Shown here in pieces: positions 24,157 to 32,873 of a DNA stretch of 64,000 nt. Position 1 is the stretch's first letter; the number at the start of each line of letters is the position of its first letter. This DNA is from Myxococcota bacterium. Lineage in GTDB: Bacteria > Myxococcota_C > UBA6777. A program made the translations under genes and the position numbers. Where the stretch lies: contig JAKLKB010000006.1 of the NCBI GenBank assembly GCA_023150835.1, forward strand, positions 27,796 through 91,795. The letters are read 5' to 3'. Under the pieces are notes generated by a model. The model saw nothing but the letters and a program-made list of their open reading frames with translations, searched no databases and had not been told where the DNA came from.

Positions 24157-25848
24157 TTATTTCTCTTCGTGGAGGTGTCCGCGCAAGAGGGCACCGAGGC
24201 TGGTGGAGGCTTCGCCTTGGTCGGCGTAGTTGTTGTCATCGTGGGCTTGACGGATGGAGAGTCCGATTTGGCGTTTTTCGGTGTCAAGGTTGATGACGCG
24301 GACGCGGACTTCTTGTCCTTCTTTGAGTTCGTCGGTGGGGTTTTCGACGCGATCATCGGAGATCTCGGAGATATGGACGAGACCTTCGATCCCGGATTCG
24401 AGTTCAACGAAAGCGCCAAAGTCGGTGAGTTTTTTGACGTTGCCTTGCCAGACGGAGCCTTCGCGGTAGCGGACGGGGATATGGCTGCTCCAAGGATCGG
24501 GGCCGATATCTTTGATGGAGAGGGAGAAGCGTTGGTTTTGTTCGTCGATGTTGGTGACGATGGCTTCGACTTCTTGGCCTTCTTCAAACATTTCAGAGGG
24601 ATGTTTGACGCGTTGAACCCAAGAGATATCGGAGATGTGGACGAGGCCGTCGATGCCTTCTTCGATACCGACAAAGATGCCGAAGTCGGTGATATTGCGG
24701 ATCTTGCCGACGATCTTGCTACCGAGGGGATATTTCTCTTTGAGTTGGCTCCAAGGGTTGGGTTCGACTTGTTTCATGCCGAGGCTGATACGACGGTTGT
24801 TGACGTCGATATCGAGGACAACAGCATCGACGGTTTGGCCGACGTTGACGACTTTGGAGGGGTGTTTGATGCGTTTGGTCCAAGACATCTCGGAGATGTG
24901 GACGAGACCTTCGATGCCTTCTTCGATCTCGACGAAAGCGCCGTAATCGGTGAGGCTAACGACTTTGCCGGAGACGCGGGTTGCGGGTGGATAGCGTCGT
25001 TCGGCGTTGTTCCATGGGTCTTCGGTGATTTGTTTGAGTCCGAGGGAGACGCGTTCGGTGTTTGAATCAAACTTGAGGACTTTGACCTTGATTTGATCGC
25101 CGACGTTGAAGCGTTCGGAGGGGTGGTTGATGCGGCCCCAAGACATATCGGTGATATGGAGAAGGCCGTCGATACCGCCGAGGTCGACGAAAGCGCCGTA
25201 GTCGGTGATATTTTTGATTTGTCCGTCGAGGATCTGGCCTTCTTGGAGTTTGTCGAGGGTGTCCTTTTTGAGGGCTTCGCGTTCTTCTTCGAGGAGGGCG
25301 CGACGAGAAAGGACGATATTGGAGCGTTTTTTGTTGAACTTGATGACTTTGAATTTGTAGCGTTGTCCGATCAGTTTGTCGAGGTTACGAACAGGGCGGA
25401 GGTCGACTTGGGAGCCGGGGAGGAAGGCTTTGACGCCGATATCGACGGAGAGGCCGCCTTTGACACGTTGAACGATGACACCTTCGACGACTTGGTCTTC
25501 TTCGCAGGCTTTGGAGATCTCTTCCCAGATCTTGAGCTTGTCAGCTTTTTCTTTGGAGATACGGCAATGGCCGTCGTTGTCTTCGAGGATTTCGACGAGG
25601 ACATCGACTTGATCGCCGGGTTTGATAGAGAGAGATTCGCTGTTGTAGCCGAATTCGCGAAGAGAGATCTCGCCTTCGGATTTGAAGCCGATATCGATAA
25701 GAACTTTGTCTTTTTCGATTTTGACGATGGTGCCGCGTACGATAGCGCCTTCTTGGATCATGGATTCGCTTTTTTCTTGTTGTTCCAAGAGGGCGGCAAA
25801 GTCCTCTTCGTCGTGAAGAGGCGAGTTGTGTTCAACGTGATCGATCAT
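24157..25848 (-). CDS. rpsA: 30S ribosomal protein S1
   Basis: A 563-residue protein with six S1 RNA-binding domains. The first two are divergent (GAIVRGTIVKIEKDKVLIDI and VVEGVIVQRVKGGLSVDIGV), and four typical ones follow with the pattern G-x-V-x-x-(I/L)-T-D-(Y/F)-G-A-F-V-x-(L/I)...G-L-(V/L)-H-I-(S/T). Length equals that of E. coli S1 (557). S1 binds mRNA leaders on the small subunit and promotes initiation. The ATG at 25848 has AGGAA close upstream. A near-consensus promoter lies in the gap to cmk, so rpsA can be transcribed apart from cmk. The protein appears complete, with an acidic N-terminal ribosome-binding tail. Confidence 0.97.
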   Translation of the reverse strand: MIDHVEHNSPLHDEEDFAALLEQQEKSESMIQEGAIVRGTIVKIEKDKVLIDIGFKSEGEISLREFGYNSESLSIKPGDQVDVLVEILEDNDGHCRISKEKADKLKIWEEISKACEEDQVVEGVIVQRVKGGLSVDIGVKAFLPGSQVDLRPVRNLDKLIGQRYKFKVIKFNKKRSNIVLSRRALLEEEREALKKDTLDKLQEGQILDGQIKNITDYGAFVDLGGIDGLLHITDMSWGRINHPSERFNVGDQIKVKVLKFDSNTERVSLGLKQITEDPWNNAERRYPPATRVSGKVVSLTDYGAFVEIEEGIEGLVHISEMSWTKRIKHPSKVVNVGQTVDAVVLDIDVNNRRISLGMKQVEPNPWSQLKEKYPLGSKIVGKIRNITDFGIFVGIEEGIDGLVHISDISWVQRVKHPSEMFEEGQEVEAIVTNIDEQNQRFSLSIKDIGPDPWSSHIPVRYREGSVWQGNVKKLTDFGAFVELESGIEGLVHISEISDDRVENPTDELKEGQEVRVRVINLDTEKRQIGLSIRQAHDDNNYADQGEASTSLGALLRGHLHEEK

Positions 25849-25995
25849 GCTGTTCCTATTCCTTATGGTGGAGCCGAGGGGGAGAGTTGGAGATCAACAG
25901 ACCCCTACAAAAACGTATCTTTTTTGTGCGTAACTTGTTGAAGTTGGTCAAGTTTTGCATCAAAGAAGGTGTACCCTAAACGAGACAGGGTTGTC

Positions 25996-26024
25996 ACTAT
26001 AGAAAGCTTTTTTTGACTCGTCAA
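25996..26024 (-). promoter_or_regulatory. Sigma70-type promoter for rpsA
   Basis: On the minus strand TTGACG (26024-26019) and TATAGT (26001-25996) are separated by exactly 17 bp. The expected start is near 25989, giving a leader of about 140 nt before rpsA. AT-rich DNA lies upstream of the -35 box. Confidence 0.7.
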
Positions 26025-26042
26025 GGTATTTTTAAGGTTTGA

Positions 26043-26771
26043 TCAATGAAGTTCGTGGAGTGGGGGTGGAGGGACTTTGGGTAGAGAGGGGAAGCGGGCG
26101 TAGGTGGCATCGAGCATTTGTTGGAGGACTTGTTGGGGGGAGAGGGAAGAGGTGTCGATGCGGAGGGCATCTTGGGGGCATCGGAGTGGCGCATGGGTGC
26201 GTTGTGTATCGGCGCGATCACGGGCTTCGATCTGTTGTTGGATCTCTTTGAGGGAGGTGGAGGAGTTGGGGCCGAGTTGGCGGAGTCGTCGTAGGGCGCG
26301 TTCGTGGGCGCTGGCGTCGAGGTAGAATTTGAGGGGGGCGTTGGGGAAGACGACGGTTCCGGTATCGCGGCCTTCGAGGACAGAGGGTCCTTGGAGGGCG
26401 AGGTGTCGTTGTTGAACGAGGAGGAAAGTACGAACGGAAGGATGGACGGAGACAGCGGAGGCACCGATGCCGATCTCGGGGGTGCGGATGGCGTCTTCGA
26501 CATCTTGATGATTGAGGAAGATGCGGCGTTGTCCGTGTGTGTGGTGAAATTGGAGGTGTACGGAGGGGAGGAGTGCGGCGAGTTGGGACTCATCGTCCCA
26601 AGGGATGTGGGCTTGTTGAGCGGCGAGGGCGAGGGCGCGGAACATGGCGCCTGTGTCGATGTAGGTGAATCCGATGGTTTCGGCGAGGGTGCGGCTGAGT
26701 GTGCTTTTGCCGGCCCCAGCGGGGCCGTCGATGGTGATGATGGGGTGGGGGAGGGGCGATGTTGTGGGCAT
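26043..26771 (-). CDS. cmk: Cytidylate kinase
   Basis: A 242-residue P-loop nucleoside monophosphate kinase. It has IDGPAGAGKSTLSRTLA (Walker A, residues ~14-30), YIDTGAMFRALAL (CMP-binding region), VLEGRDTGTVVFPNA (family E-G-R-D-x-G-T-V-V-x-P) and R-x-x-x-D-x-x-R-x-x-A-P-L in the lid. It phosphorylates CMP and dCMP to the diphosphates. It is first in the conserved cmk-rpsA-ihfB order. The C-terminus has a short Pro-rich tail. ATG 26771 is followed by an ordinary N-terminus. The canonical F-x-x-Y after the P-loop region is replaced by T-Y-I-D, which is normal for the family. Nothing is missing. Confidence 0.95.
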   Translation of the reverse strand: MPTTSPLPHPIITIDGPAGAGKSTLSRTLAETIGFTYIDTGAMFRALALAAQQAHIPWDDESQLAALLPSVHLQFHHTHGQRRIFLNHQDVEDAIRTPEIGIGASAVSVHPSVRTFLLVQQRHLALQGPSVLEGRDTGTVVFPNAPLKFYLDASAHERALRRLRQLGPNSSTSLKEIQQQIEARDRADTQRTHAPLRCPQDALRIDTSSLSPQQVLQQMLDATYARFPSLPKVPPPPLHELH

Positions 26772-26836
26772 GAGCTTCCGTTGGGTTGGTTTTCAATGCT
26801 TGTCCGCCCCGAAGGACGGATGCGACGGTTGAGTTT

Positions 26837-26977
26837 GATTTGGTTTTGATGTCTGTTCGGCTCGAACGACGGTCAGGGTGGTTGATTTGGTTTTGGTGTC
26901 TGTTCGGCTCGAACGATGGGCTGGACGGTTGATTTGGTTTTGATGTCTGTTCGCCTCGAACGATGGGCTGGACGGTT
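26837..26977. repeat. 47-bp tandem repeat, three units
   Basis: Units start at 26837, 26884 and 26931 and share GATTTGGTTTTGRTGTCTG and GTTCGGCTCGAACGA, the latter including a palindrome (TTCG..CGAA). A degenerate fourth unit precedes them. The array fills most of the gap upstream of cmk. Confidence 0.9.
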
Positions 26978-26996
26978 GATGTTGATTTGCGTTGAT

Positions 26997-27671
26997 CTAC
27001 GGTTGTTTTGGAGGGGCCGTTTGTTGTTTTGGAGGGGAAGGCTGGAGGGTGGGAGGGGTGGTTTGTTGTTTTGGAGGGGAAGGCTGGAGGAAGGATTGGA
27101 GTTTTTGGACAAAGGCATCGAGTTCGATGGGCTTGTGGTGGTGGAGGTGTTGAAGTTGAAAGCGGCCTTTGGTGTTCCACGAGCCAGCGGCGATGTTGCG
27201 AGTATCGCGTAGGAGGAAGCGTTTTTGTGTTTTGGGATCTTCGAGGATGGCGAGTTTTCCGTAGGCCATGCCCATGACGTGAAAGTAGCGGGGGTTGTGT
27301 TGGCGTTCGAGGAAGACGAGGGTTTCTTCGCCGGCTTTGAAGCGAGCGGAGCCGGGGACATGGCTTCCGATGCTGTGGATGGCTCCGCCGACTTGGCGGA
27401 TATCGATCTCTTGTTGTTGGGGATCGCCTTTGAAGCGTTGGATGACGGCGATCTTGATGTAGGTGTAGATGCGGCGATCTTTGGCGTGCCATCGGGCGTT
27501 GACGCTGAGGACGCGGCCTTGGATGATGGTGTGTGCGCGTTGAGCCATCTGTTGATCGTCGAGTTTGACGATGATGGTGGCTTGTGTGAAGGGGGAGGCC
27601 AAGAAGAAGGCGGCCAAGCCCAACAAGATCGTAGAGAGCGGCTTCAAGATCGCGGAGAGCGACTTAGGCAT
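26997..27671 (-). CDS. Secreted protein of unknown function paired with a metalloprotease
   Basis: A 224-residue protein with a signal peptide (ILKPLSTILLGLAAFFLASPFTQA, cleavage near residue 32). The mature part (TIIVKLDDQQMAQRAHTIIQGRVLSVNA...) is a small beta-rich domain of about 110 residues, of a type I recall next to matrixin-like proteases in myxobacteria. The C-terminus is a low-complexity Pro/Gln/Lys tail with PSPPKQQT repeats, matched by a ~35-bp DNA repeat. The ATG at 27671 overlaps the stop of the upstream protease gene by eight bases and has AGGAG upstream, so the two are translationally coupled. A role in handling or inhibiting the protease is inference; no motif shows it. Confidence 0.75.
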   Translation of the reverse strand: MPKSLSAILKPLSTILLGLAAFFLASPFTQATIIVKLDDQQMAQRAHTIIQGRVLSVNARWHAKDRRIYTYIKIAVIQRFKGDPQQQEIDIRQVGGAIHSIGSHVPGSARFKAGEETLVFLERQHNPRYFHVMGMAYGKLAILEDPKTQKRFLLRDTRNIAAGSWNTKGRFQLQHLHHHKPIELDAFVQKLQSFLQPSPPKQQTTPPTLQPSPPKQQTAPPKQP

Positions 27672-29958
27672 AACGGGATCTCCTAGAGGTACGGGCGAGG
27701 ACAAAGAGGGCCAGTAAGAGCACCAGCCACGCCACAAAGGATGAGGATGACTCGCTATGTTCGCAACCGCAGCCGGCGCGTTTGGGTCGGCAGGGGTTAA
27801 CGCTGCAATCGCTTTGGGAGGCGGGCCAGCAGCCGAGGTTGATGTTGGGGAGTCCTTCGATGCAGAAGAAGCCGTCTCCGCAGCTTGCGGGAGTGGAGGG
27901 AAGGCAAGTGCGGCTACAGGTGCCTTTTCCGTCGAGAACGATGCAAGTGAGTCCGGGGACGCAACCTTCGTCGCCTGCGCAGACAAAGCCGAGGGTGCTG
28001 CGGCAGACGTTGTTGATGCACTCTTGGCCGGAGGGACAGGGGCCACGCCCACCGCAGTTGACTTCGGTGGCAGCGCAGGCGTTGTTGAGGCAGCGCAAGC
28101 CGGAGCCGCATTGGTTGTCGGCGGTGCAAGTTTTGGGGACGCAGCGGCCTTTTCCGCTAAAGATGCTGCAAGTCTCGGTTGGACCGCAAGTATTGTTGCA
28201 AGCGTCGATTTGTTTGCAGCGTTGTTCGATGCATTTTTGGGGGGAGATGCAATCGCTGTCTTGGGAGCAGGTTTGGGCGCTGCCTGTCGTGCAGATACCG
28301 CCGAGGCAGATCTCGCCGCCGGCGCATTGTTGGTTGCTTGCGCAGGGGGTTCCGGGTTGGCAGAGGCTGTTGGCGCAGCGGTGGCGTGGGGGGCATTCGG
28401 CATCGGAGCCGCCGCATTCTTTGCGACAGAATCCGAGTTCGCAGCGGTGTTTGGGTTCGCAGTCGGTGTTGGCGGTACAAGGCGAGCAGCGCTCGTTTTT
28501 GCAGACGCGTCCGGTGGGGCATTCTGCGGCGCTTTTGCAGGGTTCGGTGCCGGTTTCTTGGGTACAAAGGCCGACGGTGTTGTTGGTGTTGGCGACGGCG
28601 ATACAACGATACCCTGAAGGGCAAGCACCGTTGGCTCCGGGGCGACAGAGGAAGCGGCATTTTTTCTCTTGGGTGTTGCAGCCGAGTTCGTATTCACAGG
28701 GGGCTTGATCGCTACAATCCATGCCTTCTTTTCCGCCATTGTTGGGGGGGATGCAAAAGCCTTTGGTGTAGTTGGTGCCTTCGGCGGCGATGCAGCGGAG
28801 GTTGCCTTCGCAGCGGGCAGCGAGTGGGTCGCAAGGAGTGCGGCAGCGGTCGCCATCGCCTGCGTTGATACATTGGAGGTTTCCGCAGCATCGTTGTTGG
28901 GCGGTACAAGCGAGTCCTTCGTTGGTGCAGGCTTGATCGTTGACGCAATTTCCGCTGATACATTTGAACGGATCGAGGCAATCGTTGTTGCTGCGGCAGC
29001 AAGGATAGGGAGTTGCGCCCGCGCAGGTGTTGAGGGAGGGTGTGCAGTTTCGCCCGAGGATGACTTGGGCATTGTTGGGATCGGCGATGGGGGTGCAGTT
29101 GTAGCCGGCGGGGCAGACGCCGCCGTTGGAACAGTCGAAGCCACAGCGGTTTCCGTCGGTGAGGCCGATACAGAAATTTTTGGAGCCGAGGCAATCGTCG
29201 TTGGTGTTGCAGCTTTTGCAGACTTGTTGATATGGAGCGCAACGCTTGGTGTATCGGCCATTATAGCAAACAAGGTCAGGGCCGCTGGTTTCGGCATCTT
29301 TGCATGCGGCTTGGGTGGGGTACAGATCGCGGATACCTTGGCGGTCATCATCGGTGAGCTGGCGTTTGCTGGTTTCGCCCGGGTTGGCGGAGGCGAACAT
29401 CGTGGCGGTGACGACTTGGGAGTGCCACAGGCCCAAGACATGGCCGAGTTCGTGGGTGAGGATAGCTTGGAGGTCGTATTTGTCGTTGGCACCGATACCG
29501 ATCGGGACGCCTTGGGTGTTCCAGTCGTTCATCGAGATATCGGCGTCAAGCATCTCGCCGTCGCGGGTGTTGTAGTAGGTTTCGGTGCGGGCAAGTTCGA
29601 TCTCACCGAACTTCCAGTTGGCTTTTTGGTTGATGAATTTGATCACCAGCTTTCCGTCGTAGCTGGCGGGTAGTTCGGTGTTTTCGACGGGAGCGAGTTT
29701 GAGCAGTTGTGGGATCGCACCAGAGATACCGTTCCAAGCGGCCACAGAGCTTGATAGTGCGCTTTGGATATCGGCAAACGGGATCTGCACACTGCCCGTT
29801 TTATCGAGGTTGATGGTGAGGGGGAATTTCCCGCGTTTCCAATAGCGTTCGCGGTTGTTCTCATCGATTGGGAAAAGCTCGTAAGCCCATACCCGCGAAA
29901 CCGAGAACAACATCACAAACCAACACAAAACACATACGATACGTTGCCATTTTCCCAT
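27664..29958 (-). CDS. Secreted matrixin-like metalloprotease with Cys-rich repeats and MYXO-CTERM tail
   Basis: A 764-residue protein. After a signal peptide (VCVLCWFVMLFSVSRVWA) comes a metzincin catalytic domain with the zinc motif HELGHVLGLWH (residues 169-179) and a Met-turn candidate (TMFASANPG, M186), as in matrixins (M10A). The stretch from ~210 to ~725 is a chain of Cys-rich Dickkopf/EB-like modules (C-x-x-x-x-x-C, C-x-G-G-x-C). The last 35 residues (GCGCEHSESSSS, hydrophobic helix, R-x-S-R-R) look like MYXO-CTERM, a tail thought to be processed for surface sorting in myxobacteria. The start at 29958 is chosen because the frame's earlier start is TTG. The next gene overlaps by eight bases. 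Substrate unknown. Confidence 0.9.
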   Translation of the reverse strand: MGKWQRIVCVLCWFVMLFSVSRVWAYELFPIDENNRERYWKRGKFPLTINLDKTGSVQIPFADIQSALSSSVAAWNGISGAIPQLLKLAPVENTELPASYDGKLVIKFINQKANWKFGEIELARTETYYNTRDGEMLDADISMNDWNTQGVPIGIGANDKYDLQAILTHELGHVLGLWHSQVVTATMFASANPGETSKRQLTDDDRQGIRDLYPTQAACKDAETSGPDLVCYNGRYTKRCAPYQQVCKSCNTNDDCLGSKNFCIGLTDGNRCGFDCSNGGVCPAGYNCTPIADPNNAQVILGRNCTPSLNTCAGATPYPCCRSNNDCLDPFKCISGNCVNDQACTNEGLACTAQQRCCGNLQCINAGDGDRCRTPCDPLAARCEGNLRCIAAEGTNYTKGFCIPPNNGGKEGMDCSDQAPCEYELGCNTQEKKCRFLCRPGANGACPSGYRCIAVANTNNTVGLCTQETGTEPCKSAAECPTGRVCKNERCSPCTANTDCEPKHRCELGFCRKECGGSDAECPPRHRCANSLCQPGTPCASNQQCAGGEICLGGICTTGSAQTCSQDSDCISPQKCIEQRCKQIDACNNTCGPTETCSIFSGKGRCVPKTCTADNQCGSGLRCLNNACAATEVNCGGRGPCPSGQECINNVCRSTLGFVCAGDEGCVPGLTCIVLDGKGTCSRTCLPSTPASCGDGFFCIEGLPNINLGCWPASQSDCSVNPCRPKRAGCGCEHSESSSSFVAWLVLLLALFVLARTSRRSRYA

Positions 29959-30305
29959 GATCTCAGCCCTTTTCGTCAGACGTTTCAAGCGTCGCTTATA
30001 CTAAAGGCTTCCGAGCAGACTGGCAAGAGATCCGTTTGTGGGGGGCGGCTATTGGCCATCTCGGCGGGCAGATCGATTTTGTAGAAGGGAGGAGCATTGT
30101 CGGGGGGGTAGCGAGGATACGGAGGGATGGGGATTTGTCGGTATGCAAGGGAAGGTGTGCAGAAAACGCCCCCGTGTTCGCGGAGGTTCAAGCGTTGCGG
30201 TTGTTGGTTTGAAAGACGTCTGTTCGCCGCGTCGATACGGGGTCAAGGGAGCCGCGCTCCCTTGTGGGGTGTGGGGCAAAGCCCCAAAAAACGCGAATCG
30301 AAGGG
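29959..30305. other. Intergenic region with family 3 repeat
   Basis: This 347-bp gap separates the metalloprotease start from the stop of the OmpA-fused lipoprotein. Its right-hand part is a full family 3 repeat (30168-30291). The left-hand ~200 bp should hold the protease promoter, but no clear boxes are visible. Confidence 0.6.
30168..30291 (+). repeat. Dispersed repeat family 3 copy
   Basis: The copy starts CCCCGTGTTCGCGG, then TTCAAGCG, GGTTTGAAAGACG and TACGGGGTCAAGGG, and closes with the stems TCAAGGGAGC/GCTCCCTTG and GGGGCAAAGCCCC. It ends 14 bp after the stop codon of the minus-strand gene at 30306. Confidence 0.9.
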
Positions 30306-32846
30306 CTATTGGGAGACGATATTGAATTCGACGCGGCGGTTTTTGGCGCGATTTTGTTTGTTGGTGTTGGGGACGAGGGGGCGTTTGGGGCCGAAGCCTT
30401 CGGCATCAAGGCGGCCTTCTTCGACGCCTTTTTTGACGAGGTATCGTCGGACGGATTTGGCGCGGCGGTCAGAGAGGTTGGTGTTGTAAGCGGGATTTCC
30501 GCTGCTATCGGTGTGTCCTTCGATACGGACGCGGATGGTGGGGCGGCTTTTGAGGACGGCGACGACTTGATCGAGGACGCCAAAGGACTTGCGTTGGATG
30601 GTGTCGCGGTTGAGGGCAAAGAAGATCTTTTGGAGGATCTCGATCTTTTTGTCGGTGACTTGGACGAGGATGATCTTGGGGCAACCGTCGCGCTCTTTGA
30701 CGCCCGGGACGAAGGGACATTTGTCGAGGCGGTCGACGATGCCGTCACCATCGGAGTCTTTGTCGGGGCAGCCTTGGTTTTCGGGGATGCCTTTGACTTT
30801 GGGACACTTGTCTTTTTCGTCGGGGATACCATCGCCATCTTCGTCGCCCCCGGGACATCCGGGTTTCATGGTCGACGTCACGAGCAAGGTGTTTTCTGCG
30901 CCGTCGATCTGGATAAAGAAGCCTTGCATCTTTTTGTATTCGTCGTTGCTGAGGATGTCTTTGCGGAAGTGGTATTCTGCTTTGAAGACGATGTTGAGGC
31001 CGCTGGCGCCGGTGGTGAGTTGGTAGCGCAGGAGGGCATCGTCGATTTGAAAAGGCTTCGGTAGTTCGAGGGCTTTGAGACCTTGGATGTGGATCTCGTC
31101 GATGTAATGTCCGCTGGTTTTCCACATGAAGGGGTGGTGTTGGCGCTTGGTGGCGAGATGGCGTTGGTGGTCGGAGTGGAAGTCGAAGTGGACGTAGATC
31201 TCGCAGTCGGTGACGCGGTTTTTGTAGAATTCAGCGGTGAAGTCGGCTTCGATGCGAGGTGTTTTGGATTTTACCTCGGTGATGCGGGCTTCTTGGACTT
31301 TGATCGATTGGAGAAGTTTTTTGGTGGCGAGATAACCGAGCAGAGTTTGCGCCCACTGATTTTTTCCGCTCGCGGTATCAAGGCTGTGATCTTTGATGCG
31401 TTGATCGAGATCGGCGCGGTGATGTCCGCGCAGGAGCATCACCATCTTGCCTTTGATCTTGCCGTCAGGGGTCGCGTTCAACGTGATCTCGCGCTGTGTC
31501 CTATTTTCGGTGGGGGCTTGGAGAGGGGTTTGGATCAGTCGGCCATCGTCGATGGGAAGGGCGGAGGCGTTTTGATCTTCCCAGCTTAGGTCGCCGAAGT
31601 GGCTATCGGTTTTTGCGGTATCAAGGAAGATTCCGCCGTCGATGCTTGGGATGTGGTTGAGGGTGTGTTGAAAGACCGCAGGGGTGGGCAGTTGCGGATC
31701 GACATCGCCTTTGTCGCGGGTACGTACGCGCACGATCTGGCTGGGGATGCCTGCGGCTTCGAGCATGGCTTTGTACAGTGCGGCTTTTGCGCGATCGTCG
31801 CCTTGTTGTTGTTTGAGGGTTTGTTCGGCGGGTGCGACGCTCCATTCCATCATCTGGGGATCGCGGGTGATGGTGCGGACTTTGTCGTGCAAATAGTCGT
31901 AGATGCGCTGGGCTTTTTCGCGGTTGTCGCTTGCGCCTTGGGTGATCTTGTCGGTCTTGTCTTTGATGGCGGGTGTGGACACGGCGCTGTTTTGGAACAT
32001 CTCTTTTTCAAAGCTTGCCACTTCCGCCCACGAAGACGACGGATAATTGCGCCCTTGGTAGCCGAAGGACTTGGGGGCTAACTCGATGCGTGCGGTTAAG
32101 GTGTGGGCGTTGGGTTGACCGGCTTCGGTTTCGAGGGCAGGGACTTTTCGAGCGGACCAGACGTGGATGGTGTGGCTGGGACGGTCGGGATCATTTTCGG
32201 TTCGGTAGCTGATCAGCGATGCGGGGAAGTCTTGACCGCCGTAGACACGGGCATTGAAGGCGAAGTCGCGAGGGGCTGAAAAGCGAAACTCGGTTTCTTG
32301 GACGGGTCGGTCTTTTTGGACATAAAAGGTGTAGTGCAAAAAGGTGTTTGTTTCGAACTTGGCGAGATATTCGTGGATGGCACCCGGGGTGATGTTGTCC
32401 ATGAACCACAAGCTGTACATGGCGTTGCTTTCGCTTGTGGGGGACCAGTCGACGGGCCAATCGTAGAAGCCACGCGACGGCGTGATCCAGCCGTTGGGTC
32501 GAACGATCCGCGCATAGATCTCTTTGAGCGGGCGGCGGGGAGTGTAGATCACGGCCCCTTGGGTGATGTTGCCGGATTGTGTGGTTTTCCATGTCAGGGA
32601 TTGGATCTGGACGTGTTCGGTTTCTGTAAAGCGCATCCGCTCGGCATCTTGGAGGACGAGGGTTTGCTTGATCATCGGATAATGCTCGCCGTCCTTGCTG
32701 AGGGTGGCGGCTTGGGGCGGGAGCGTGGGCTTGAGCGGTCCGAATTCTTTGGGGGTGGGGATGATGCCAAAGAAGGGTACACATCCCGAGAGGTTGAGAG
32801 CGATCACCGCGACAAGCGGCAACAGGCGGAGAGAACGATTGAACAT
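30306..32846 (-). CDS. DUF3857/transglutaminase-like lipoprotein fused to TSP3-OmpA domain
   Basis: An 846-residue lipoprotein (lipobox L-N-L-S-G-C, Cys22). Residues ~50-260 look like a DUF3857-type beta-sandwich. Residues ~305-425 align with a transglutaminase-like domain, but the expected G-D-C-K-D-K is G-D-D-R-A-K (349-354), so the catalytic Cys is Asp; His394 and Asp409 remain. After a DUF3858-like region come thrombospondin type-3 repeats (DEDGDGIPDEKDKCP, DSDGDGIVDRLDKCP) and an OmpA domain with the peptidoglycan-binding pattern N-x-x-L-S-x-x-R-A-x-x-V. It should sit in the outer membrane leaflet and bind peptidoglycan. The upstream related gene is 27 bp away, so they form an operon. 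The fusion is unusual. Confidence 0.82.
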   Translation of the reverse strand: MFNRSLRLLPLVAVIALNLSGCVPFFGIIPTPKEFGPLKPTLPPQAATLSKDGEHYPMIKQTLVLQDAERMRFTETEHVQIQSLTWKTTQSGNITQGAVIYTPRRPLKEIYARIVRPNGWITPSRGFYDWPVDWSPTSESNAMYSLWFMDNITPGAIHEYLAKFETNTFLHYTFYVQKDRPVQETEFRFSAPRDFAFNARVYGGQDFPASLISYRTENDPDRPSHTIHVWSARKVPALETEAGQPNAHTLTARIELAPKSFGYQGRNYPSSSWAEVASFEKEMFQNSAVSTPAIKDKTDKITQGASDNREKAQRIYDYLHDKVRTITRDPQMMEWSVAPAEQTLKQQQGDDRAKAALYKAMLEAAGIPSQIVRVRTRDKGDVDPQLPTPAVFQHTLNHIPSIDGGIFLDTAKTDSHFGDLSWEDQNASALPIDDGRLIQTPLQAPTENRTQREITLNATPDGKIKGKMVMLLRGHHRADLDQRIKDHSLDTASGKNQWAQTLLGYLATKKLLQSIKVQEARITEVKSKTPRIEADFTAEFYKNRVTDCEIYVHFDFHSDHQRHLATKRQHHPFMWKTSGHYIDEIHIQGLKALELPKPFQIDDALLRYQLTTGASGLNIVFKAEYHFRKDILSNDEYKKMQGFFIQIDGAENTLLVTSTMKPGCPGGDEDGDGIPDEKDKCPKVKGIPENQGCPDKDSDGDGIVDRLDKCPFVPGVKERDGCPKIILVQVTDKKIEILQKIFFALNRDTIQRKSFGVLDQVVAVLKSRPTIRVRIEGHTDSSGNPAYNTNLSDRRAKSVRRYLVKKGVEEGRLDAEGFGPKRPLVPNTNKQNRAKNRRVEFNIVSQ

Positions 32847-32873
32847 GACGCGTGTTCCTTTTCGCGGGATGGG

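Noticed and set aside
27757-28617. Ala/Gly-rich plus-strand frame opposite the metalloprotease
   Set aside because: A by-product of Cys- and Gly-rich codons on the other strand; no start signal or family similarity.
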